Positions 1-6,581 of a stretch of 13,636 bases of DNA are shown one piece after another. Within the stretch, counting starts at the first letter, position 1, and each line of letters opens with the position of its first letter. Source of the DNA: an uncultured Acidobacteriota bacterium (GTDB lineage: Bacteria > Acidobacteriota > Thermoanaerobaculia > Gp7-AA8). The stretch lies in NCBI GenBank assembly GCA_946887105.1, contig CAMPKJ010000128.1, positions 1-13,636 of the forward strand. Direction: 5' to 3'. Under the pieces are notes generated by a model, which was given only the letters and a program-made list of their open reading frames with translations, was not told the DNA's origin and searched no databases. Position numbers and translations under genes: made by a program.

Positions 1-5
1 GGGAG

Positions 6-143
6 GCCTCCGGCGGCCGGGCCGCGGCCCCGGACCCGTCGGTCGGCATAGCCTCCGCGACACGTTTCGCAGGTAATCACGCTGTGTCGCGGAGGCTATG
101 CCAACCAGCGGGGTCCGGGGCCATGGCCCCGGCCGCCGGAGGC
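6..143. repeat. Large nested palindrome (hairpin repeat)
   Basis: Two long inverted arms, 6-63 and 84-143, pair with only a few mismatches and two one-base gaps around a 20-base loop (64-83). Each arm also contains its own palindrome. The right arm has an 18-bp perfect one, CCGGGGCCATGGCCCCGG (115-132), and the left has GGGCCGCGGCCC (19-30). The whole could therefore fold as one long stem or as a cloverleaf. It begins 14 bases past the stop of the peptidase gene at 157, so it may also end that transcript. It looks like a dispersed REP- or MITE-like element. No gene or transposase is attached. Confidence 0.85.
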
Positions 144-156
144 TCAAACGTCGTCC

Positions 157-1107
157 CTACCGCTTCGCCATTCGCGCCGACAATCTCCGGAAGCCCTCCA
201 TCACATCCAGCATCGCCGGAGCTGCCGGCATCGCCTCCGGAGCAGCCATCTCCATCGGGATCGCTTCCGCCGCTGCGGCTCGCTTCGCGCGCAGCCGCGG
301 CGCCGCCGCTGCTTTGGGCGCGGCTTTCGGATAGAGCGAGGCGATGAACTGCTGGTCCATGTCCGACAGGTCGGTGTTGTTCTGCGTCGCCACGCCCCCG
401 ACGATCAGCGAGCCGGGGAAGGCGTACAACATGATCGAGTCCGGATCGTACGTCGACGCGTTGAGCTGATCGAGCGCGTACTTCTGCACGATGTTGAAGT
501 CGATCTGCTGTTTGGTCCAGTTGTTCGGCGGGCCGCTGAAGACGCGATAGACCTCCGCCAGGTTCCACTTGATGCCGCCGCTCGGATTCTGGTGCTCGTG
601 AATCGCGCCGAGGGCGTGGCCGAACTCGTGGATGACCACGCGGCGCCATTCCGTTTCGTCGGAGTCGTCCTTCAGCCAGCCGTAGTTCATGGTCGGCTTC
701 CCTTTCGGGAACGCGCTGGCGATCAGGCAGTCGGTGCCGAGCGCCGACCACGACCCGCGTTCCTTGAACGAGATGCGGATCTCCGCTTTCGCGCCGGCCT
801 TGAAGTCGAAGTTGATGTTCGCGAACTGCTCCCACATCTCCGCGTACTTTTGGGTCTTCGCTTTCTGCGTCTTCGTTCCGTCCAGGAACTTCACGCCCAC
901 CTTGCGGCCGTTCGCCCACTTCTTGCCGGCGAATACTGCTATCTCGGCCGGGCCGATCACCTGGCCCGGGCGGATCACGAGCGGCGGCGGCTCGTTCTCC
1001 GCGTTTTCAGACATCGCCAGGACTGCCGCATCCATGCGCGTTTCTTCGGGGATGGGACGGTCGACGCACAGACGGAGATCGTTCAAGTCTGGTTTCTTGC
1101 GGGCCAT
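157..1107 (-). CDS. Metzincin zinc metallopeptidase, astacin-like (M12-type)
   Basis: This 316-residue protein is a predicted zinc-dependent endopeptidase. The zinc site HEFGHALGAIH (residues 160-170) is the full metzincin HExxHxxGxxH signature. A Met-turn SIMLY (224-228) follows, with the Tyr typical of astacins. Residues about 55-130 look like the N-terminal half of the catalytic domain, and 'LSDMDQQFIASLYP' (247-260) ends it as in related bacterial peptidases. The tail from about 261 is rich in Ala, Pro and Met and is probably disordered. There is no signal peptide or membrane segment, so secretion, if it happens, uses another route. The N-terminal Cys14 in 'LCVDRP' could act like a cysteine switch, but this is speculative. 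The start is supported by an AAGGAG seven bases upstream. The gene is divergent from tsaE. The exact substrate is unknown. Confidence 0.88.
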   Translation of the reverse strand: MARKKPDLNDLRLCVDRPIPEETRMDAAVLAMSENAENEPPPLVIRPGQVIGPAEIAVFAGKKWANGRKVGVKFLDGTKTQKAKTQKYAEMWEQFANINFDFKAGAKAEIRISFKERGSWSALGTDCLIASAFPKGKPTMNYGWLKDDSDETEWRRVVIHEFGHALGAIHEHQNPSGGIKWNLAEVYRVFSGPPNNWTKQQIDFNIVQKYALDQLNASTYDPDSIMLYAFPGSLIVGGVATQNNTDLSDMDQQFIASLYPKAAPKAAAAPRLRAKRAAAAEAIPMEMAAPEAMPAAPAMLDVMEGFRRLSARMAKR

Positions 1108-1114
1108 GGAAATT

Positions 1115-1120
1115 CTCCTT
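1115..1120 (-). promoter_or_regulatory. Shine-Dalgarno site of the astacin-like peptidase
   Basis: On the minus strand AAGGAG is followed by seven bases and the ATG at 1107. It fixes the start of the peptidase. It is one of only a few clear ribosome binding sites in this window. Confidence 0.75.
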
Positions 1121-1167
1121 TACGGAAGAATGTACGCCCGTCGCATCCATCTGACTACTATGCCGGC

Positions 1168-1617
1168 ATGAAATTCATCGCAGCGGATGAGGCTGACTCC
1201 GAACGCATCGGACGCGAGATCGCGCGCACGCTCCCGCGCGACGCGGTCGTTCATCTGGTCGGCGATCTCGGCGCGGGCAAGACCTTTCTCGCGCGCGCCA
1301 TCGCCGCGGAGCTCGGAGCCGATCCGCACGAAGTGGCGTCGCCGTCGTTCGCGATCGTGCACGAATACCCGCGCCCCGGTGCCGCGCCGGTCATCCACAT
1401 CGATGGATACCGTCTCACCGACAACCGGCGCGAATGGCTGGAGATCGGCATCCCCGAAATGCTCTCCGGCCCCGGCGTGAAGCTGATCGAGTGGCCGAAG
1501 GAAGCGTTCACGGAGTTCGAGGACGGGCACGTGGAGGTGCGGATCCGCGTGCGCGAGGATGGCGCGCGCGAGATCGAGGTCGAACTAGAATCCACCGCGC
1601 ATGCAGATCACCCCTGA
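1168..1617 (+). CDS. tsaE: tRNA threonylcarbamoyladenosine biosynthesis ATPase TsaE
   Basis: TsaE is the cytoplasmic P-loop ATPase that works with TsaB and TsaD to make t6A at position 37 of ANN-decoding tRNAs. The 149-residue protein has the usual family length. The Walker A motif GDLGAGKT lies at residues 32-39, the conserved SPSF (SPTF in many homologues) at 58-61, HIDGYRL at 77-83 and LIEWP at 106-110. The frame is open far upstream, but ATG 1168 gives the normal N-terminus, just ahead of the first strand. No Shine-Dalgarno is seen. A TACTAT box ends six bases before the ATG, which would fit leaderless transcription. The 3' end overlaps purL by 17 bases, so the two are probably co-transcribed. 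No tsaB or tsaD is in the window. Confidence 0.95.
   Translation: MKFIAADEADSERIGREIARTLPRDAVVHLVGDLGAGKTFLARAIAAELGADPHEVASPSFAIVHEYPRPGAAPVIHIDGYRLTDNRREWLEIGIPEMLSGPGVKLIEWPKEAFTEFEDGHVEVRIRVREDGAREIEVELESTAHADHP
1586..1591 (+). promoter_or_regulatory. Possible -10 box (TAGAAT) for purL
   Basis: TAGAAT matches the -10 consensus at five of six positions and ends nine bases before the purL ATG at 1601. The same box at the same distance precedes the small lipoprotein gene at 12153. No convincing -35 is present. If used, it would give an additional leaderless purL transcript from inside tsaE. Confidence 0.35.
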
Positions 1618-3877
1618 CGTCATCCGCTCCCACGGCCTCACTCCCGGCGAGTACGACCGCATCCTGCAAATCCTCGGGCGCGAGCCGAATTACACGGAGC
1701 TGGGCATCTTCTCCGTGATGTGGTCAGAGCACTGTTCGTACAAGTCGTCGCGCGTGCATCTGCGCAAGTTCCCCACCACCGGCCCGCGCGTCGTGCAGGG
1801 GCCGGGCGAGAACGCGGGCGTGATCGACATCGGCGACGGCTGGGTGGCGGCCTTCAAGATGGAGTCGCACAATCACCCGTCGTACATCGAGCCGTACCAG
1901 GGCGCGGCCACCGGCGTCGGCGGCATCCTGCGCGACATCTTCACGATGGGCGCGCGTCCGATCGCATCGCTCGACTCGCTGCGTTTCGGCGAGCTCGATG
2001 CACCGCGCATGAAGTACCTCGTCGACGGCGTGGTGCGCGGCATCAGCGGCTACGGAAACTGCATCGGCATCCCCACCGTCGGCGGCGAAACCTCGTTCCA
2101 CTCGTCGTACAACGGCAACATCCTCGTCAACGTCTTCTCCCTCGGCATCGCGAAAGCGGAGAAGATCTTCAAAGGCACCGCCGAGGGCGTCGGCAATCCG
2201 GTGATCTACGTCGGATCGAAGACCGGCCGCGATGGCATTCACGGCGCGACCATGGCCTCCGCGGAATTCGATGAGGCGTCGGAGGAAAAACGTCCGACGG
2301 TGCAGGTCGGCGATCCATTCACGGAGAAACTGCTGCTCGAGGCGTGCCTCGAGATCATGGACTCCGATGCGGTGGTCGGCATCCAGGACATGGGCGCCGC
2401 GGGCTTGACGTCGTCGTCGTTCGAGATGGCCGGACGCGCCGGCACCGGCATCCGCATGCATCTCGATCGCGTGCCGATGCGCGAGAGCGGCATGACTCCG
2501 TACGAGATCATGCTCAGCGAATCGCAGGAGCGGATGCTGATCGTGGCGAAGCAAGGCCGCGAACAGGAAGTGATCGGCACGTTCGAGAAGTGGGACCTCA
2601 ACGCGGCCGTGGTCGGCGAAGTCACGGACGACGGATTCGTGCGGCTGTTTTGGCACGGCGAGGAGGCGGCGGCGATTCCGGTCGATCCGATCTCCACCGA
2701 GGCGCCGGTGTACGAGCGTCCGCTCGCGCGTCCTGACTCGATGGATGCGATCGCGCCCGTGCTCGCGCGCGACGCGCAGGAAGACGACGACCGGACCGAC
2801 ATCCTGCTGCGATTGCTCGCGTCGGCGAACCTCGCGTCGAAGCACTGGATCTTCGAACAGTACGACTCGACGGTGCGCACGAACACGATCGCAGGTCCGG
2901 AAAAGCGCGACGCGGCCGTGGTGCGCGTGAAGGAGACCGGCCGCGCGCTGGCGATGACGTCGGATGTGAATCCGGTGTACTGCTATCTCGATCCATACGA
3001 AGGCGGCAAGCAGGCCGTGGCCGAGGCGGCGCGCAACATCGCGGCGTCGGGAGGAAAACCGGTGGCCATCACCGACTGCCTGAATTTCGGATCGCCGGAA
3101 CGCGCGGAAATCATGTGGCAGTTCGCGGAGTGCATCCGCGGCATCAGCGACGCGTGCCGCGCGCTGGAGACGCCGGTGGTCTCCGGCAACGTCTCGTTCT
3201 ACAACGAGACCGAGGGACGCGCGGTCTATCCGACGCCGACGGTGGGAATGGTGGGGATTCTCGACAGCGATCGCGACGGCTGCGGTCTCGCGTTTTCGGA
3301 TCGCGACCTGACCATCATCCTCCTCGGCCAAACGCACGATGAGCTCGGCGGCAGCGAGTGGCAGCAGTCGTTTGCTGCCGATGCGCTGGCCGCTCCGCCG
3401 CGCGTCGATCTCGATCGCGAGAAGGCGCTCATCGAATTGCTGCTGGCCCTGCACGCCACGCACACGCTGCGCAGCGCGCACGATCTCGCGAACGGCGGCC
3501 TGGCGGTGGCGCTCGCGGAGATGTCGATGGATGGAATCGGCTGCCACGTCGACCTGGGCGGACACGCGGACGATCTCGACGCTACGGCGTTGCTGTTCAG
3601 CGAATCGCAGGCGCGTGCGCTGGTTGCGTGCCGCGCGGACGATCGCGAACGCGTGCTCGCCGCCGCAGCGCAGGCGGGTGTCGCGGCGAAGGCGATCGGC
3701 CACACCGCGTTCGGCACCTTTCTCATCGAGCGTAACGGCACGCCGCTGGTGCGCGTCGCGGCGCAGGAGCTGGCGCGCGTGTGGCGTTCGTCGTTCACCG
3801 CCTTACTGGCGGGAGACAGCATCGACGCAGTGCTGCGCGGCGCGGTGGATGAAGCGCCGGAAGTGATGGCGCACTAG
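1601..3877 (+). CDS. purL: Phosphoribosylformylglycinamidine synthase subunit PurL
   Basis: PurL is the ATP-dependent synthetase subunit that converts FGAR to FGAM in de novo purine synthesis, using ammonia channelled from the glutaminase PurQ with the help of PurS. At 758 residues it is the small-type PurL, without a fused glutaminase domain. The N-terminal '[13 protein letters not shown]' carries the conserved active-site His44. 'ESHNHPS' (88-94) is the signature of the first AIRS-type half. The second half shows '[11 protein letters not shown]' and '[11 protein letters not shown]'. The frame is intact throughout. The ATG at 1601 lies inside the end of tsaE, and no strong ribosome binding site is visible. 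The TAG stop is embedded in an 18-bp palindrome. No purQ or purS lies nearby, so these are presumably encoded elsewhere. Confidence 0.97.
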   Translation: MQITPDVIRSHGLTPGEYDRILQILGREPNYTELGIFSVMWSEHCSYKSSRVHLRKFPTTGPRVVQGPGENAGVIDIGDGWVAAFKMESHNHPSYIEPYQGAATGVGGILRDIFTMGARPIASLDSLRFGELDAPRMKYLVDGVVRGISGYGNCIGIPTVGGETSFHSSYNGNILVNVFSLGIAKAEKIFKGTAEGVGNPVIYVGSKTGRDGIHGATMASAEFDEASEEKRPTVQVGDPFTEKLLLEACLEIMDSDAVVGIQDMGAAGLTSSSFEMAGRAGTGIRMHLDRVPMRESGMTPYEIMLSESQERMLIVAKQGREQEVIGTFEKWDLNAAVVGEVTDDGFVRLFWHGEEAAAIPVDPISTEAPVYERPLARPDSMDAIAPVLARDAQEDDDRTDILLRLLASANLASKHWIFEQYDSTVRTNTIAGPEKRDAAVVRVKETGRALAMTSDVNPVYCYLDPYEGGKQAVAEAARNIAASGGKPVAITDCLNFGSPERAEIMWQFAECIRGISDACRALETPVVSGNVSFYNETEGRAVYPTPTVGMVGILDSDRDGCGLAFSDRDLTIILLGQTHDELGGSEWQQSFAADALAAPPRVDLDREKALIELLLALHATHTLRSAHDLANGGLAVALAEMSMDGIGCHVDLGGHADDLDATALLFSESQARALVACRADDRERVLAAAAQAGVAAKAIGHTAFGTFLIERNGTPLVRVAAQELARVWRSSFTALLAGDSIDAVLRGAVDEAPEVMAH

Positions 3878-3891
3878 TGTCGCGACACTAG
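3874..3891. repeat. 18-bp perfect palindrome over the purL stop codon
   Basis: CTAGTGTCGCGACACTAG is a perfect dyad and contains the purL TAG stop (3875-3877). It could be a protein binding site, part of a terminator, or the edge of the hairpin repeat that starts four bases later. Confidence 0.6.
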
Positions 3892-3894
3892 CCC

Positions 3895-4009
3895 CAGCTG
3901 TCATCCCGAGCGTAAGTCGAGGGACCTGGGCGGTTGGGTGGACCGAGGCACATTCATCGTGCCGCCCCTCCGCCCGGGTCCCTCGACTCACGCTCGGGAT
4001 GACAAGCTG
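3895..4009. repeat. Long inverted repeat between convergent genes; possible bidirectional terminator
   Basis: The left arm (3895-3933) and right arm (3970-4009) are about 39 bases long. They pair with a single one-base gap and two substitutions, one of which can form a G-U pair. The 36-base loop is 3934-3969. The core 'GTCATCCCGAGCG...GTCGAGGGACC' resembles a hairpin I recall as dispersed in several phyla, including Acidobacteriota, but this is unverified. It lies between the ends of purL and the secreted protease, where it could stop transcription from both sides. No T-tract follows either arm. Confidence 0.8.
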
Positions 4010-4012
4010 GTC

Positions 4013-6118
4013 TCACTCGATGGCCAGGACGCGCTCGCGCAACTCGGAAAGATCCGCCGCCCGGATGAGCGCAGACGGGTCCGTGGTGTAGGTCGCGGCC
4101 GTGCCTGTGGCCGCGAGATACGCGGGCGCCAGCGCCTCGCGCAGCTCGCCGATGTGCAGCGCCTTCACTCGCGTGACACCAGCAGTGATGGTCGCATCCG
4201 TGAATGAAAACGCGGGAAGCCCGCCATACTTCGACCGCAACGCGTTGATGCGCGTGCGGAGCTCCATCAGGTGCACGCGTTTGACCGCGGTGACGCCGGC
4301 CACGAGCGGGCTGTCCGTGAACGGAATCACGTTCGTGTAGAGAAATGCGTCCGGAAGCGTGGCGGCCTGTCCGAGTGGGTTGATGACGATGACGTCGGCA
4401 CTCCCGGGCGGGTACGGCGGCGTCCTGGCGGTGATGGTCGTGTCGTTCACGACGACCACGTTGGTCGCTTCCGAACCGCCGATGGTGAGCGTCATGCCCG
4501 GACGGAAGTTCGCTCCGGTGACCACGACGTGCGTTCCACCGCCGCGATAGCCGCTGTTCGGAGTGATGGCGGTGACCGTCGGCGGCGGCATGCCGGTCGT
4601 CGACACGACGAACGTCGAGCCGCTTCGGCTGACGACGCTGATGCTGAATCCGTTCGTGTAGGTCTGTCCCGGATTCCATTGCGCGTTGTAGAGCGCGTAA
4701 TTCGGATACGGGAACGCGGCAAAACTGCACGCCAGCTCATCGTAATCGCCGGGCGTGGAATCGACCGGAAACGCGAAACCCGATTGCGTATTGAAGAAGC
4801 AGTGACCGCCGGCGGGCGGCGCATCCATGCGCACCTCGTGGATGATCACACCCTCGCCGACGATGCCATTGTCGAACTGCGAGGCGGCGGACAGATCCTT
4901 CACTCTCGCTTCGACGGTGAAGTAGTGCGCCGTCGGTCCGCTGCACGGAACGCCGTCGATGCAGATGGTCAGGATCTTGGCGTCCGTGCCCAGTGGCAGC
5001 GCCAGTCCTTCGAGCGTCACCGTGGTGCTCGTGCTCGTATCGGTCACGACGGCATGCGCCGGCGGAATCCATCCCAGAAAGTCTTTGTGCGGCGCGATGT
5101 ACCCATTGCCCGGTTCCGCGCAATAGAGGTCGCGTGGGAAGCCGCCGAGGTTCATCGCCGGATACGATCCGCACAACACATTTGCCGCGAGAGCCCTCCT
5201 GCTCATGACGTCCCACGGGCTGTCGTACGCGTAGTACACCCATCCGGAGTGAGGAAGGCCGAGGCTGTGGCCCATCTCGTGCGCGTAAATGTGGGCCTCC
5301 TGACCCCAGGGCGGCTCCCAGGTGGCGCCGAAGAATTTCCCTTCGACGGCGCTGTAGAAACCACCTCCGTGCGCGCAGCAATCGAGATCGTTGCTCATCA
5401 CGAAGTTCACGTTGTCGTAGACCGAGAAATTGATCCCTGCGTCGCGGCCGAGTTGCATGGCGTCGAGCGTGAGCGCGGAGAGCTGCGCGCAGGGAGCCTC
5501 GTATCCGCATGGTGCGTAGTAGTTCTTGGGATGAGGAAGCGTGAGCCAGCCGCCCGGCGCACCGACTCCGCCTGCGCCGCCGACGTCGCCAACCCACGAG
5601 AACTGGCCCCAGGACGTCTTCTTGAAAAAGCCGTTGATGGTCGACGGAAACACTTCGCCGGGCGGCGGAGTGTCCGGGTTGTTGAGGTTGACGTAGAACG
5701 ATGGAGGATGCGGCACGTCCACGTCATCCGCGTACTTCAACAGCAGGTAGATGACCTTCTTCGTACCCGCATCGCCGCCGCCCTTCTCCACCTGCAATGC
5801 CGGAGCGATCGAGTGGACGGCGATGGCGTTCGCGTCGGTACTGCCGAGCGTGGAGACGGTCACGCGCTTGCCGAAATGCAGCAGCGCGGCGCTCTCTTCT
5901 CCGTCGAGCTGCAACTCCTTGACGGTCCCATCATCGAGGGCCAGTGAGTAGCGGATCGCGCCGGCGGTCGAGAGCTCCGGGTGTGGATCGGCCCAGACCA
6001 CGATCAGCGTCCCTTCGATCTTCTGCGGCGTTGGACGGGCGTCTCCACGACCGCCGGTAGCGAAGAACAGCAGGAACAACGCAAGAAAACAGAACTGGAC
6101 TCGGGACGGGCTCACCAC
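4013..6118 (-). CDS. Secreted gametolysin/M6-like zinc metalloprotease with IPT/TIG domain and three C-terminal ELR repeats
   Basis: This is a predicted exported zinc protease of about 701 residues. Numbered from GTG 6118, an N-terminal signal peptide has its hydrophobic core at about 9-21. A propeptide-like region runs to about 118. The catalytic domain has HEMGHSLGLPH (280-290), with a DVMS Met-turn after it (Met305), as in M11/M6-type enzymes. Many Cys residues suggest disulphides outside the cytoplasm. An IPT/TIG immunoglobulin-like domain spans about 514-595. The tail holds three copies of a motif like 'FTD..AGVT.VK..H..ELR' at about 600-629, 639-666 and 677-700, the last diverged. The ORF reaches an ATG at 6175, but that start shares its CATG with the divergent VOC gene and gives an over-long n-region. 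GTG 6118 or 6115 fits a signal peptide better, though no ribosome binding site supports either. Substrate unknown. Confidence 0.85.
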   Translation of the reverse strand: MVSPSRVQFCFLALFLLFFATGGRGDARPTPQKIEGTLIVVWADPHPELSTAGAIRYSLALDDGTVKELQLDGEESAALLHFGKRVTVSTLGSTDANAIAVHSIAPALQVEKGGGDAGTKKVIYLLLKYADDVDVPHPPSFYVNLNNPDTPPPGEVFPSTINGFFKKTSWGQFSWVGDVGGAGGVGAPGGWLTLPHPKNYYAPCGYEAPCAQLSALTLDAMQLGRDAGINFSVYDNVNFVMSNDLDCCAHGGGFYSAVEGKFFGATWEPPWGQEAHIYAHEMGHSLGLPHSGWVYYAYDSPWDVMSRRALAANVLCGSYPAMNLGGFPRDLYCAEPGNGYIAPHKDFLGWIPPAHAVVTDTSTSTTVTLEGLALPLGTDAKILTICIDGVPCSGPTAHYFTVEARVKDLSAASQFDNGIVGEGVIIHEVRMDAPPAGGHCFFNTQSGFAFPVDSTPGDYDELACSFAAFPYPNYALYNAQWNPGQTYTNGFSISVVSRSGSTFVVSTTGMPPPTVTAITPNSGYRGGGTHVVVTGANFRPGMTLTIGGSEATNVVVVNDTTITARTPPYPPGSADVIVINPLGQAATLPDAFLYTNVIPFTDSPLVAGVTAVKRVHLMELRTRINALRSKYGGLPAFSFTDATITAGVTRVKALHIGELREALAPAYLAATGTAATYTTDPSALIRAADLSELRERVLAIE

Positions 6119-6162
6119 GGGACTCGGGAATGGTACACGAGCTGCACGCGCACGCACTCGAG

Positions 6163-6168
6163 AAGGAG
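6163..6168 (+). promoter_or_regulatory. Shine-Dalgarno site of the VOC gene
   Basis: AAGGAG ends five bases before ATG 6174. It rules out the overlapping in-frame GTG at 6168, which would leave the site no spacer. Confidence 0.75.
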
Positions 6169-6173
6169 TGCAC

Positions 6174-6551
6174 ATGCTCGGAGACTACAGCGCGATCAGC
6201 ACGCTCGGCGTGAAGGACATCAAACGGGCCAGGGAGTTCTACGAAGGGGCGTTGGGATTGAAACGAACGGCGGACGACGAGCCCGGCACCGCCGTCTATC
6301 AGACCGGCAAGACCACGATGTTCGTGTACGAATCGCAGTACGCCGGCACGAATGAGGCGACCGCCGCGACGTGGGACGTCGGCAGCGAGCTGGAGTCGAT
6401 CGTGAACGCGCTCAAGGCGAAGGGCGTGACGTTCGAGCATTACGACCTGCCGGACACGAAACGCGAAGGCGACCTGCACCTCGCCGGCGGTCTGAAGCTG
6501 GCGTGGTTCAAGGATCCGGACGGCAACATTCACGCGCTGATGGGAAGGTGA
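6174..6551 (+). CDS. VOC-fold (glyoxalase/bleomycin-resistance superfamily) protein
   Basis: A 125-residue cytoplasmic protein of the vicinal oxygen chelate superfamily. The first module 'STLGVKDIKRAREFYEGALGLK' and the closing 'WFKDPDGNIHALMG' are the typical start and end of the paired beta-alpha-beta-beta-beta units. The residue that is usually the first metal ligand (His before the first strand) appears to be Ile. The Glu that normally follows 'DPDGNxx' is Ala. A metal-dependent glyoxalase I reaction is therefore unlikely, and a binding protein or a non-metal enzyme is more plausible. The start is set by the AAGGAG at 6163. The gene is divergent from the secreted protease and convergent with the membrane protein at 6582. 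Its substrate cannot be read from the sequence. Confidence 0.85.
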   Translation: MLGDYSAISTLGVKDIKRAREFYEGALGLKRTADDEPGTAVYQTGKTTMFVYESQYAGTNEATAATWDVGSELESIVNALKAKGVTFEHYDLPDTKREGDLHLAGGLKLAWFKDPDGNIHALMGR

Positions 6552-6554
6552 CGC

Positions 6555-6572
6555 GCGGCGCTTTCGCGCCGC
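6555..6572. terminator. GC hairpin between convergent genes, possible terminator
   Basis: A perfect 7-bp stem, GCGGCGC with GCGCCGC, encloses a TTTC loop. It starts four bases after the VOC stop and lies ten bases from the stop of the convergent membrane-protein gene. No T-run follows on either strand, so intrinsic termination is possible but not certain. Confidence 0.45.
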
Positions 6573-6581
6573 ACGCGCGCA

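Noticed and set aside
1724..3703. Long minus-strand open frame (659 codons) opposite purL
   Set aside because: It is antisense to a fully conserved purL. Its product is an Arg/His/Ala/Val-rich low-complexity string, the usual shadow in GC-rich genes.
4271..5947. Long plus-strand open frame (558 codons) opposite the secreted protease
   Set aside because: The product is Arg/Val/His/Gly-rich with no domain. The opposite strand has a coherent multi-domain protease.
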